This document shows positions 43,050-51,246 of a stretch of 64,000 bases of DNA, piece after piece (the first letter of the stretch is position 1; each line of letters opens with the position of its first letter). The stretch spans positions 62,001 to 126,000 of the forward strand of contig JAEZKQ010000026.1 of the NCBI GenBank assembly GCA_023436115.1, in the 5' to 3' direction. This stretch comes from Bacillota bacterium. GTDB lineage: Bacteria > Bacillota > Clostridia > Christensenellales > SZUA-584. Position numbers and translations under genes: made by a program. The notes under the pieces are model-generated. The model was not told where the DNA came from. It searched no databases and saw only the letters and a program-made list of their open reading frames with translations.

Positions 43050-45877
43050 TATCTCGCTATCTCCTGCATCTCGAAGGCTTCGATCACGTCGCCTTCTTTG
43101 ACATCGTTATAATTCTTAATGGTAATACCGCATTCGTATCCCTGATTAACTTCCTTCGCGTCGTCCTTAAACCGCTTTAAAGAAGCCATGACACCTTCAT
43201 GCACCACAATGTTGTCACGCAGCAGGCGGACAGACGCATTCTTGGTGATCTTGCCGTCTGTGACATAGCTGCCTGCAATGGTGCCGATGCTCGATACACT
43301 GAACGTTGTGCGTACTTCCGCGTGGCCGAGTATCACTTCCTTAAATTCGGGTGCCAGCATTCCCTTGATAGCCAGCTGCAGTTCCTCAATCGCTTTATAG
43401 ATAACGCGGTAAAGCCTGATTTCAACCTTTTCTTTATCAGCCTCGGCACGGGCCATTGTATCGGGGCGTACATTAAAGCCGATGATAATCGCGTTGGAGG
43501 CACTGGCCAGCATAACGTCCATAGCTTTGATAGCGCCGACACCCGCATGAATGATCTTAACGCGCACTTCGTTGTTGCTCAACTTCTCAAGCGCCTGCTT
43601 AACGGCTTCCACAGAACCCTGCACATCCGCTTTGATGACGATATTGAGATCCTGAACCTTGCCCGCTTCCACCTGACTGAACAGGTCTTCCAGCGTCACC
43701 TTAGACAGATTCTTAAGCATGTCGGCCTTCTGCTTATCTTTTCTTTCCTCAGCAACCTGTCTTGTGAGTTTATCCTGCTCAACCGCGTGCATGATATCAC
43801 CCGCAACAGGCACTTCCGAGAAACCGACAACTTCAACAGGCTGTGACGGATAAGCTTCGTCCACCCGGTTCCCTAAATCATCCACCATGGCGCGCACACG
43901 TCCATAGGCCACGCCCGCAACGATCATATCCGATATGCGCAGCGTACCGTTTTGTACCAGCACTGTAGCAACGGGGCCGCGCCCTTTGTCCAGCTTGGCT
44001 TCGATGATCGTGCCCTTCGCCAGACGGTTCGGGTTGGCTTTGAGTTCCTGCATCTCCGCAACCAGAACGATCATTTCAAGGAGCTGGTCGATACCCTCTT
44101 TGGTCAGCGCGGAGACGGGCACCATAATGGTTTCTCCGCCCCACTCTTCCGCGACCAGGCCATATTCCGTGAGCTCTTGCTTCACGCGATCTGGATTGGC
44201 GTTTTGCCTGTCGATTTTGTTGATGGCGACAATGATCGGTACGCCCGCGGCTTTAGCGTGGTTAATCGCTTCCACGGTTTGCGGCATCACACCGTCGTCG
44301 GCGGCCACAACAAGTATCGCGATATCCGTCACCTGGGCGCCTCTGGCACGCATTGCCGTAAACGCTTCATGTCCCGGTGTGTCAAGGAACGTAATGGGAC
44401 GCTTCTTATGCTTAATAGTATAAGCACCAATGTGCTGTGTAATACCACCGGCTTCATGTTCCGTCACGCGGGTTTTGCGAATGGAATCCAGCAGAGAGGT
44501 TTTACCATGGTCAACATGGCCCATAACCGTCACAATCGGCGGACGCGGTTTCAAATCTGCGTTGGCATCCTGCTGATCGCCTTCGTCCAACACGTCTTCC
44601 GCCGTCATTGTGGGCTTATATTCCAATTCAATTTTAAACTCAGAACAGACAAGTTGTGCCGTATCATAATCGATTTCCGAATTGATGGTGCACATCATGC
44701 CCAGTATGAAAAGCTTTTTAATAAGCTCTGCCACCGGCTTGCCTGTTTTTTCTGCCAGTGATTTAACAGAAATCATTTCTGTCGTCATCACTGCCTTATC
44801 GATAATAACCGGCATTGGCTGAATAACAGGCTTTGTTTTTGTGCGTCTCTTGCTCCTGTACCTGTCTTCACCGTCATCGATGCCGACCTTTTCCTTCATC
44901 AATGCCTTTTTGGACTTCTTGTTCTTATCATCCTTTGCAAAGGTATTGTTATATGCTTTTTTAGCCGCCGGAGGCGTTCTTCTCTCCAATTGAACAAATC
45001 CGCTGGTAGCGCCGTCTCCTGACTTTGCAGCCGGCTTTGAATGCGATCTTTGAAAATCCCTTTGTTCCATTGGCGCATCCTTCATGTCCGGACGCGATCC
45101 GCCGTAAGGACGCTGGCCTTGCTGCTGCGGACGTCTGTCCTGACCGCCGTAAGGACGCTGCCCCTGCTGCTGCGGACGATCACCATACGGACGCTGCCCC
45201 TGCTGCTGCGGACGGTCGCCATATGGGCGCTGCCCCTGCTGCGGACGGTCGCCATACGGGCGCTGCCCCTGCTGCTGCGAACGATCACCATACGGGCGCT
45301 GCCCCTGCTGCTGCGGGCGGTCACCATACGGGCGCTGCCCCTGCTGCTGCGGACGGTCACCATATGGGCGCTGCCCCTGCTGCTGCGGACGGTCGCCATA
45401 CGGGCGCTGCCCCTGCTGCTGCGGACGCGGCTCCTGTTCAGTCTTTTGCGCATTTTCTATTTTATTTTCTTGCTGCGTCTGCACCGGCTTTTCCTGCACA
45501 ACTGGTTCCGCTGTCTCTTGCTTAACCGGCTCAGCTTTTGGCGTTTCAACGTTTTTATTAATTGTCTCTTGTATGACTTCTTTGGGAGCTGCCTGCTCTG
45601 CAGCAACTTTTGCTTTCGCTTCGGCTACAGCCTTTGCTTCTTCAGCTTTTTTGGCTTCAGCAGCGGCTTTTGCCTGTTCCATCGCCTCTTGCTGTTGCTT
45701 AAGCTGCTTTTGTTCCTCTGCTTCGGCTCGTGCAATTTTGATCAACTCAGCTTCAATGCGCTTCAGTGTCGCCAAATGGTTTGATACGCTTGTTTGCAGC
45801 GTTTCCATTCGGTTCACCGTTTGCTTTGATCTGTCGATCAATTGCTTGTTCATATCAATAATTTTCAGTTTGCTCAT
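43049..45877 (-). CDS. infB: translation initiation factor IF-2
   Basis: 942 residues. The N-terminal part has an Ala/Glu/Lys/Gln-rich coiled coil (about 45-95), a Pro/Glu/Gln linker, and nine tandem copies of a 12-residue Gln/Gly/Arg/Tyr repeat (about 150-260). The conserved part begins with the IF2-N domain near 370, then the GTPase: GHVDHGKTSL (G1), DTPGHEAF (G3) and NKID (G4), followed by domains II-IV with the fMet-tRNA-binding C2 domain at the end. It delivers initiator tRNA to the 30S subunit. An in-frame internal start could give a shorter form, not verified. Confidence 0.98.
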   Translation of the reverse strand: MSKLKIIDMNKQLIDRSKQTVNRMETLQTSVSNHLATLKRIEAELIKIARAEAEEQKQLKQQQEAMEQAKAAAEAKKAEEAKAVAEAKAKVAAEQAAPKEVIQETINKNVETPKAEPVKQETAEPVVQEKPVQTQQENKIENAQKTEQEPRPQQQGQRPYGDRPQQQGQRPYGDRPQQQGQRPYGDRPQQQGQRPYGDRSQQQGQRPYGDRPQQGQRPYGDRPQQQGQRPYGDRPQQQGQRPYGGQDRRPQQQGQRPYGGSRPDMKDAPMEQRDFQRSHSKPAAKSGDGATSGFVQLERRTPPAAKKAYNNTFAKDDKNKKSKKALMKEKVGIDDGEDRYRSKRRTKTKPVIQPMPVIIDKAVMTTEMISVKSLAEKTGKPVAELIKKLFILGMMCTINSEIDYDTAQLVCSEFKIELEYKPTMTAEDVLDEGDQQDANADLKPRPPIVTVMGHVDHGKTSLLDSIRKTRVTEHEAGGITQHIGAYTIKHKKRPITFLDTPGHEAFTAMRARGAQVTDIAILVVAADDGVMPQTVEAINHAKAAGVPIIVAINKIDRQNANPDRVKQELTEYGLVAEEWGGETIMVPVSALTKEGIDQLLEMIVLVAEMQELKANPNRLAKGTIIEAKLDKGRGPVATVLVQNGTLRISDMIVAGVAYGRVRAMVDDLGNRVDEAYPSQPVEVVGFSEVPVAGDIMHAVEQDKLTRQVAEERKDKQKADMLKNLSKVTLEDLFSQVEAGKVQDLNIVIKADVQGSVEAVKQALEKLSNNEVRVKIIHAGVGAIKAMDVMLASASNAIIIGFNVRPDTMARAEADKEKVEIRLYRVIYKAIEELQLAIKGMLAPEFKEVILGHAEVRTTFSVSSIGTIAGSYVTDGKITKNASVRLLRDNIVVHEGVMASLKRFKDDAKEVNQGYECGITIKNYNDVKEGDVIEAFEMQEIAR
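45095..45424 (-). repeat. tandem 36-bp repeats in infB
   Basis: About nine copies of a unit coding PQQQGQRPYGDR. One copy has lost a Gln codon, one has Ser for Pro, and the last two vary (PYGGQDRR, PYGGSR). Copies are nearly identical at the DNA level, suggesting recent expansion or homogenisation. The product is low-complexity, basic, and rich in Gln, Arg and Tyr. Confidence 0.95.
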
Positions 45878-46191
45878 GCAGTGCCACTCCCACCATCATA
45901 ATTGTTGCGTATCGCATCCGCGAATCCTTTATCTGTTACACCAAGCACCATGATGCCCGGCCGGCCTATCGCCTCTCCCAAGCGGTCGCGACCGCTTATT
46001 GTCAACACTTTCACACCGACACGCTCGCTCAGTTCCAAAAAACCTTTCCTGCTGGATTCAGAAAGCCCCTCCTGCAGCAGTAACAGACAAATGCGTCTGT
46101 GTTTTAAGCCCTTTTCGCAAGCCGCCGTGCCGCATATCGTCTGACCCGCTCGAAACGCGAGTCCGACCATCGATAGGTTATTTGATCCCAC
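45874..46191 (-). CDS. ylxQ: L7Ae/L30e-like RNA-binding protein YlxQ
   Basis: 105 residues. L7Ae-fold K-turn-binding family; begins NNLSMVGLAFRAGQTICG and has the ICLLLLQEGLSESSRKGFLEL helix-strand. GTG 46191 is chosen since the family includes the residues before the VGLAFRAG motif and AGGGTGAT lies upstream; it overlaps ylxR by 14 bases. ATG 46170 is the alternative. It is encoded between ylxR and infB as usual. Confidence 0.88.
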   Translation of the reverse strand: MGSNNLSMVGLAFRAGQTICGTAACEKGLKHRRICLLLLQEGLSESSRKGFLELSERVGVKVLTISGRDRLGEAIGRPGIMVLGVTDKGFADAIRNNYDGGSGTA

Positions 46192-46450
46192 GCCGCAGTA
46201 TCACCCTTTTAATTGAATTATACGCGTCTTCTGTCAACGGCGTTTCTAAAGCCCGCTCAAAAGCCTTTGTTTTTTTCGCTTTATCTAAGCAAGCCACATC
46301 CGGACACAGATATGCGCCCCGACCATGCGCTTTACCTGTTTCATCAGCGATAAGGCCCTCTTCAGCCGCAACCACGCGCACGAGTTCCTTTTTGGGCTTT
46401 CCTTCACGGCACGCAATACACATGCGTACAGGTACTTTCTTCGTTTTCAA
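46178..46450 (-). CDS. ylxR: YlxR family RNA-binding / nucleoid-associated protein
   Basis: 90 residues. DUF448: PVRMCIACREGKPKKELVRVV at the start and GRGAYLCPDVACLDKAKKTKAFERAL later, with two C-x2-C-like pairs. Structures show an RNA-binding-like cleft; in Synechocystis and Clostridioides it is reported as a nucleoid or RNase P-associated regulator. Start is TTG 46450. Conserved nusA-ylxR-ylxQ-infB order. Confidence 0.92.
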   Translation of the reverse strand: MKTKKVPVRMCIACREGKPKKELVRVVAAEEGLIADETGKAHGRGAYLCPDVACLDKAKKTKAFERALETPLTEDAYNSIKRVILRRGIK

Positions 46451-46468
46451 AACGTGAAATGAGCTCCT

Positions 46469-47647
46469 TTAGTCGTTCGTGTTTTCGTCTTCAATGGCAT
46501 TCGCTGTGCCATTGTCGCTTTCCATGTCTATATCTTCATCCAAAAACGAATCATATTCCAGGTCATCATCCGATTCCGGCTTTGTGTCATCCTGATTGAA
46601 AAGTGCCTGCTCAATCTGGCTCTGGCTCTTAATGTCAATCTTCCAGCCGGTAAGTTTGGCGGCAAGGCGCGCATTTTGGCCTTCACGGCCAATAGCAAGC
46701 GAAAGCTGATAATCTGGAACGACGACCTTCGCGGCTTTTTCCGCCTCATTAACCTGCACCATCAGCACCTTGGCCGGGCGCAGCGAATTGGCAATGAATT
46801 CGATGGGGTCAGCGCTCCACGGAATCACATCAATTTTTTCGTTTCCGATTTCTGATACGATCCTGTCAATACGGGAGCCCTTCTGACCCACGCAGGAACC
46901 GACCGGATCGACATTTTCATCATCGCTGTGAACGGCGATTTTCGTTCTGGAACCTGCTTCACGCGCAATGCTCTTGATATGCACGATATTTTGCATAATT
47001 TCCGGCACTTCAATTTCAAAAAGGCGCTTTAAAAGACCGGGATGCGTCCGCGATACGATAATCTGCGGCCCCTTTGTGGTCTTGCGAACTTCCATGACAT
47101 AGACTTTTATACGCTCGTTAATCGTATATTTTTCGCCCGGTATACACTCTGCTGCCGGCATCATGCCCTCAATGCCATCAAGTTCAAGCAGCACGCTGGC
47201 TTTGTCAACGCGGTGTATCGTGGCGTTCATGACTTCGCCTTCACGCTCAATAAACTTATCAAATATAATGCCGCGCTCGGCTTCTCTAAGGCGGTGCACA
47301 ACCACCTGTTTGGCCGTCTGAGCGGCAATACGCCCAAACGAGCCGGGCGTCACTTCCATCTCGATGATATCGCCGGGCTCATATGCGATATTGACCTTCT
47401 GTGCAGCTGTCAATGAAATCTCAGATTCATCATCTTCGACAGTTTCCACAACGGTCTTCTTTGCGTATACGCGGTAAGCGCCTGTTGTGTCATCCACTTC
47501 AACACGCACATCGGCTACAGAACCGTAATTTTTTTTGTATGCACTCACCAGGGCATTTTCAATCGCGTCGATCAATACGCTTTTATCAATGCCTTTTTCT
47601 TTTTCCAGTGCGGCGAGCGCACTGATAAATTCTGTCTCTGTGCCCAT
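46469..47647 (-). CDS. nusA: transcription termination/antitermination factor NusA
   Basis: 392 residues. N-terminal RNA-polymerase-binding domain (1-125), S1 domain (about 135-200), then KH1 and KH2 (about 205-345; motifs DPVGSCVGQKGSRI and LAIGREGQNARLAAKLTGW). The C-terminal tail is acidic and short, without the AR repeats of E. coli, as normal for Firmicutes. It may autoregulate through the leader hairpin at 48171-48195. Confidence 0.97.
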   Translation of the reverse strand: MGTETEFISALAALEKEKGIDKSVLIDAIENALVSAYKKNYGSVADVRVEVDDTTGAYRVYAKKTVVETVEDDESEISLTAAQKVNIAYEPGDIIEMEVTPGSFGRIAAQTAKQVVVHRLREAERGIIFDKFIEREGEVMNATIHRVDKASVLLELDGIEGMMPAAECIPGEKYTINERIKVYVMEVRKTTKGPQIIVSRTHPGLLKRLFEIEVPEIMQNIVHIKSIAREAGSRTKIAVHSDDENVDPVGSCVGQKGSRIDRIVSEIGNEKIDVIPWSADPIEFIANSLRPAKVLMVQVNEAEKAAKVVVPDYQLSLAIGREGQNARLAAKLTGWKIDIKSQSQIEQALFNQDDTKPESDDDLEYDSFLDEDIDMESDNGTANAIEDENTND

Positions 47648-47661
47648 AGACTAACCCTCCG

Positions 47662-48117
47662 TTAAATATCGATATGCAACCTTATAATGGCCACGTCCTT
47701 GTTGATGAACGTTTTTGAGCCGTCCAGTGTAAAACCGTTTTCGTCGTACGATGTGAGTTCCCCCGTCACCTCTTTATGGCCATCCACGGGCTTGTAGAAT
47801 TTCACATCCACTTTTTTACCGATGCTTCTTTCAAAATCCCTTGGCGTTTTGATCGGTCTGTCAAGACCCGGGGATGAAACGACTAAATAGTATGATTCTG
47901 GGATGGGATCATTCTCGTCAATCACGGGGTCTATCAAACGGCTGATCTTTTCGCAATCATCCAGGCCAAGGCCGCCCGGCTTATCGGCATAAATGATAAG
48001 CTCTGTATCAGCTCCGTTTTTATTCAATTCCGTACCGACGTATTCATATCCGTTTTGCGTAATGATGGGCTCAACCAGCGATTCTATGAGCAATTCTGTC
48101 TTCTTAGAAATATCCAA
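47662..48117 (-). CDS. rimP: ribosome maturation factor RimP
   Basis: 151 residues. Needed for 30S maturation. Motifs: ESLVEPIITQNGYEYVG, ISRLIDPVIDENDPIPESYYLVVSSPGLDRPIKTPRDFER, and the C-terminal SH3-like barrel. Start TTG 48117 follows AGGAAGGTG with short spacing. First gene of the nusA-infB operon. Confidence 0.95.
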   Translation of the reverse strand: MDISKKTELLIESLVEPIITQNGYEYVGTELNKNGADTELIIYADKPGGLGLDDCEKISRLIDPVIDENDPIPESYYLVVSSPGLDRPIKTPRDFERSIGKKVDVKFYKPVDGHKEVTGELTSYDENGFTLDGSKTFINKDVAIIRLHIDI

Positions 48118-48170
48118 ACACCTTCCTGTTTTATCCCCAAAGCCTTTAAAAGTTTTGGGTGCCTGACAAT

Positions 48171-48195
48171 TTAAAAGAGTGGGATTCTCCCACTC
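48171..48195 (-). terminator. intrinsic terminator / attenuator in the rimP-nusA leader
   Basis: Minus strand: perfect 8-bp stem GAGTGGGA-GAA-TCCCACTC followed by TTTTAAATT. It lies about 30-55 bases after the putative rimP promoter and 54 bases before rimP. It can also end read-through from pgeF. The position downstream of a good promoter suggests attenuation. Confidence 0.75.
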
Positions 48196-48224
48196 TCCTG
48201 TTAATCAAGCTTGCTTTCCCGTGT

Positions 48225-48253
48225 AATATATCATGTTTTTCAAAAATGTGCAA
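48225..48253 (-). promoter_or_regulatory. sigma-A promoter of the rimP-nusA-infB operon
   Basis: TTGCAC (48248-48253), 17-base spacer, TATATT (48225-48230) with the TG dinucleotide two bases before the -10. Gives a leader of roughly 100 bases containing the hairpin at 48171-48195. Confidence 0.65.
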
Positions 48254-48303
48254 GCATAGCGCTCAATTATTTTTCCATACAACGGGCGCATTTTATTAAT
48301 GTT

Positions 48304-49128
48304 CTACCGTTTGTCTGCCTTGAGCTCGATAACGGCAGCCATCGCACCCGTTTGCCCGCGGTCTCTTCGATGCGAGTAAAACAAGTATGAATCCTCATAG
48401 GTGCATAGCTGCGCGTCGGTAATGTTTCCGCTTTCCAATCCGCTTAGCAGCATATCGGCTATGCAGGCCTTATTCAGATCAACATATAAGCGGTTTTCCC
48501 GTCGTTGTATGACGTTTTCACCAAATTCCTGCGCAAAAATCTCGCAGACATCTTCACCCACTTCAAAGTTTCTGACACTGATGCAAGGGCCCACCGCAGC
48601 CAGTATATCACTTGGTTTACTGCCTACACCCACAAGAGCATCCACCGCGTTCTTTACCATATGGCCGGCAACACCGCGCCAGCCGGCATGACAGACAGCC
48701 ACGGCTCTTCTTTTTGGGTCATAAAAAAACAGAGGCACGCAATCGGCATGCAACGTCATTAGCGGAATGTTTTCCTCACAAGTAAAGAGCCCGTCACAGT
48801 GCGGCAGAGCCTCGGTGAAAATGCCCCGCCCTTCGTCTCCTCTTTTGACATGGTGCAGTACAGGGCCATGCTCGTAATTATTGCCAACCACTTTTTTAGC
48901 ATGAAAACCGGCGGCATCTGCAAAACGTCTTAAGTTTTCTTCAAAATTTTCCTGACTTTGTTCCCTGCTGCGACTGAAGTTCAGTGTTTCATACGGAGCC
49001 GGACTCACACCTCCGATACGCGTAGAAAAGGCGCAGATGACAGCGCCCGCTTTTTCAAACAACGGGACGGTAAAAAACCTGACGCCCTCTTTTTTCCATA
49101 ATGTCATACCCTGTTTGATTTGTTGCAT
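48304..49128 (-). CDS. pgeF: YfiH/PgeF family protein (purine nucleoside phosphorylase / peptidoglycan editing)
   Basis: 274 residues. Formerly the multicopper laccase-like DUF152 family. Metal-site motifs: HADCVPLFFYDPKRRAVAVCHAGWRG (His, Cys, His). Members show nucleoside phosphorylase/adenosine deaminase activity, and E. coli YfiH (PgeF) edits mis-incorporated serine in peptidoglycan precursors. Which role applies here is unknown. It follows nrdR by 2 bases. Confidence 0.9.
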   Translation of the reverse strand: MQQIKQGMTLWKKEGVRFFTVPLFEKAGAVICAFSTRIGGVSPAPYETLNFSRSREQSQENFEENLRRFADAAGFHAKKVVGNNYEHGPVLHHVKRGDEGRGIFTEALPHCDGLFTCEENIPLMTLHADCVPLFFYDPKRRAVAVCHAGWRGVAGHMVKNAVDALVGVGSKPSDILAAVGPCISVRNFEVGEDVCEIFAQEFGENVIQRRENRLYVDLNKACIADMLLSGLESGNITDAQLCTYEDSYLFYSHRRDRGQTGAMAAVIELKADKR

Positions 49129-49130
49129 TT

Positions 49131-49586
49131 TTATTTCTCTTCCAGCAGCCGTTGCAGCTCTTTCATGAATGTATCGACATCCTTAAACTCTTTATATACT
49201 GAGGCAAACCGTACGTAAGCCACATCATCAAGCTCCTTTAGGCCGCGCATGACGAGTGATCCGATCTCTTTTGAGGAAATCTCCTGCCTCAAAGAATTGA
49301 ATATCGTTTTTTCAACATTGGAGACCATCGATTCAATATCCTGCATGGGAACCGGCCGTTTTTCACAGGCTTTAATAATTCCGATTTTGATCTTGTCCGA
49401 ATCGAAGGGAACGCGTTCACCGTTCTTTTTCACAACAAGAAGCGGCAGGCTGTCAATCTTTTCATATGTGGTAAAGCGTTTCTTGCATACAAGGCACTCA
49501 CGGCGGCGCCTGATAGAACTGCCTTCGTCTGTGGGCCGGGAATCGACAACTTTGCTTTCCAAATGTCCGCAATACACGCACTTCAT
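49131..49586 (-). CDS. nrdR: transcriptional repressor NrdR
   Basis: 151 residues. N-terminal zinc ribbon (CVYCGHLESKVVDSRP, then RRRECLVCKKRFTTYE) and a C-terminal ATP-cone (VVKKNGERVPFDSDKIKIGIIKAC). It senses ATP/dATP and represses ribonucleotide reductase genes. No NrdR box is apparent in this window, as expected without nrd genes. Confidence 0.97.
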   Translation of the reverse strand: MKCVYCGHLESKVVDSRPTDEGSSIRRRRECLVCKKRFTTYEKIDSLPLLVVKKNGERVPFDSDKIKIGIIKACEKRPVPMQDIESMVSNVEKTIFNSLRQEISSKEIGSLVMRGLKELDDVAYVRFASVYKEFKDVDTFMKELQRLLEEK

Positions 49587-49614
49587 ATATTAAGCCCCCA
49601 AGTCTTTTGCGTAT

Positions 49615-49642
49615 ATTATAACATACTTTTGGATAATTACAA
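49615..49642 (-). promoter_or_regulatory. sigma-A promoter for nrdR-pgeF
   Basis: TTGTAA (49637-49642), 16-base spacer, TATAAT (49615-49620) with extended TG, on the minus strand, 29 bases before nrdR. Confidence 0.6.
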
Positions 49643-49903
49643 TTAATCCTGGTAGTTGGGTACGCAATTCACGTCGATTTCCACGAGTATCACATCTTCA
49701 CCGATTTTGCGGATATTGCGCCATGGTATCACACTGTCCCTCTCTCCCTTGAACAAAAACGAAAAACGCGACGGACCGGGCACCACTATGGCGCAAACCT
49801 TACCAGTACAAACATCAATAACCATATCGCATATGAAGCCAAGGCGTGAGCCGTCCAGTATGTTGACTACTTCCTTTTGCCGAAGCTTCGAAAACCGCGT
49901 CAT
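49643..49903 (-). CDS. ylmC: PRC-barrel protein, YlmC/YmxH family
   Basis: 86 residues from ATG 49903 (GAGGTGATATTT directly before; an in-frame GTG at 49912 overlaps that site). A single PRC barrel: RFSKLRQKEVVNILDGSRLGFICDMVID, IVVPGP, and IPWRNIRKIGEDVILVEID. YlmC/YmxH proteins occur in spore-formers next to sigG or in the dapG cluster; function unknown. It lies between sigG and nrdR, a common clostridial order. Confidence 0.9.
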   Translation of the reverse strand: MTRFSKLRQKEVVNILDGSRLGFICDMVIDVCTGKVCAIVVPGPSRFSFLFKGERDSVIPWRNIRKIGEDVILVEIDVNCVPNYQD

Positions 49904-49940
49904 AAATATCACCTCTATTCCATCATATTAATTCCCTCTA

Positions 49941-49978
49941 AAAAATAACACCCCCCAGAGAATTGCTCATGGGGGTTC
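49941..49978 (-). terminator. terminator after sigG
   Basis: On the minus strand ACCCCC and GGGGGGT pair around a 14-base interval, followed by GTTATTTTTTA. Lies 34 bases after the sigG stop and before ylmC, so sigG is probably monocistronic. Confidence 0.6.
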
Positions 49979-50011
49979 TAAAAGAATATTATTGCGTTCT
50001 AATATTTATGA

Positions 50012-50785
50012 TCATATACTGCGTTTCATGCTTCTCAATGCGTTTTTTTCCAGCCTTGAAACCTGCGCCTGAGATATGCCAATCTCGTCGGCGACTTCCA
50101 TCTGCGTTTTGCCCTGATAAAAGCGCATGGTGATGATATTCTTTTCACGCTCAGAGAGTTTGTCGATGGCTTCCTTGAGCGCGATACCTTCCAGCCATGT
50201 TTCGTCTGCGCAGCTTTTGTCCTGAAGCTGATCCATCACATAAATGGCATCCGCACCATCATGATACACCGGTTCAAACAGCGATACCGGGTCTTGTATG
50301 GCATCTAAGGCAAAAACCACATCTTCCACGCTCACGCCCATCTCCTGCGCGATTTTCTCCACGCTGGGGTCTGCACTGTCCTGCTTGGAAAGTGTGTTGC
50401 GAATCTGCAATGCCTTATAGGCAATGTCCCGCAGCGAACGCGACACACGTATGCTGTTGTTGTCCCGCAGATAACGGCGAAGCTCACCTGTAATCATGGG
50501 AACAGCATAGGTGGAAAACCGTACACCCAAATCCACATTGAAATTGTCGATGGCCTTTATAAGACCGATACACCCCACCTGAAACAGGTCGTCCATATTC
50601 TCCCTGCGCCCTGTAAAGCGCTGTATCACACTTAACACCAGACGCAGATTCCCTCTGATAAACTCTTCCCGCGCGGACTGATCGCCCGCCTTTATTCTCA
50701 GCATCATTTCTTTCATTTGTTTGGGCTTCATAATAGGCAGCTTAGATGTATCAACACCGCATATCTCTACCTTGTTTATCAGCAT
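50012..50785 (-). CDS. sigG: RNA polymerase sporulation sigma factor SigG
   Basis: 257 residues. Forespore-specific sigma-70 factor that drives late forespore genes, including SASPs. The N-terminus KVEICGVDTSKLP is diagnostic for sigma-G. Region 2 shows DDLFQVGCIGLIKAIDNF and VRFSTYAVPMITGELRRYLRDNN; region 4 ends KTQMEVADEIGISQAQVSRLEKNAL. The usual spoIIGA-sigE pair is absent directly upstream; instead there is a 460-base gap and a plus-strand DUF3795-type gene. Confidence 0.97.
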   Translation of the reverse strand: MLINKVEICGVDTSKLPIMKPKQMKEMMLRIKAGDQSAREEFIRGNLRLVLSVIQRFTGRRENMDDLFQVGCIGLIKAIDNFNVDLGVRFSTYAVPMITGELRRYLRDNNSIRVSRSLRDIAYKALQIRNTLSKQDSADPSVEKIAQEMGVSVEDVVFALDAIQDPVSLFEPVYHDGADAIYVMDQLQDKSCADETWLEGIALKEAIDKLSEREKNIITMRFYQGKTQMEVADEIGISQAQVSRLEKNALRSMKRSI

Positions 50786-50817
50786 GTCATATCTCCTCGG
50801 TCGGCTTTGATATGACT

Positions 50818-50846
50818 AGCTTAGCCATGCGAAAATGCTTTTATAC
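50818..50846 (-). promoter_or_regulatory. candidate sigma-F-type promoter for sigG
   Basis: On the minus strand GTATA (50842-50846), 15-base spacer, GGCTAAGCT (50818-50826) resembles the sigma-F form (GyATA, 15 bases, GGnnAnAnT) with one mismatch in the -10. Start of transcription would be about 25 bases before the ATG, behind GAGGAGATATGAC. In B. subtilis sigG is transcribed by sigma-F, which fits. Confidence 0.45.
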
Positions 50847-51216
50847 GGCCAGATTTTGCCCAAAAAAGCGGCTCATTTCAGGCATGTACTTTCATAGATT
50901 CATGCTGACCGTGAAGGATTTCGCATGGACATTGAAGAGATTTTTTATTTCATATATTTGTGACTACTAATGATTGAAAAAAAGAACTTTTCATTGTTTT
51001 AAATATGATTCAAAGTCAAGGACAGACCGCGGCTTATTATACATTGCCTGTACCCGTGCAATGCACCGACTAGCTCTCATATATATCGGAGAAATCATCA
51101 GGCTCATCTATACGAAGTAACGGCTCAATGTGGCACTGTCATGACTTTTATGGCTTATCCATATCAAAGGCACAGGTTTGCCACTGACTTGCTCCCATAT
51201 TATCATAAGATCATGT
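50847..51216. other. intergenic region between sigG and the DUF3795 gene
   Basis: Together with the two promoters this 461-base gap is the longest without a gene. It holds no supported ORF with a ribosome site, no convincing hairpin and no tRNA. A 19-codon ATG frame at 51061-51120 lacks a ribosome site. It may be the remnant of rearrangement at the usual spoIIGA-sigE position, but no similarity was seen. Confidence 0.4.
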
Positions 51217-51222
51217 TATAAT
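51217..51222 (+). promoter_or_regulatory. extended -10 promoter for the DUF3795 gene
   Basis: TATAAT preceded by TG at the extended -10 position, 25 bases before the start and ahead of ATAAGGAGG. No clear -35 at the normal spacing. Confidence 0.5.
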
Positions 51223-51246
51223 CAGAACAGATAAGGAGGCACCCAC

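Noticed and set aside
45095..45424. Regularly spaced repeats as a possible CRISPR array
   Set aside because: Units are directly contiguous without unique spacers and are in frame within infB, so they are coding tandem repeats.
45041..45784. 247-codon plus-strand frame opposite infB, rich in Leu and Arg
   Set aside because: It mirrors the tandem repeat of infB and has no ribosome site; the repeat leaves all frames open. infB is clearly the coding strand.
51061..51120. 19-codon ATG frame upstream of the DUF3795 gene, hydrophobic and basic
   Set aside because: No ribosome site and no family match; could be chance.
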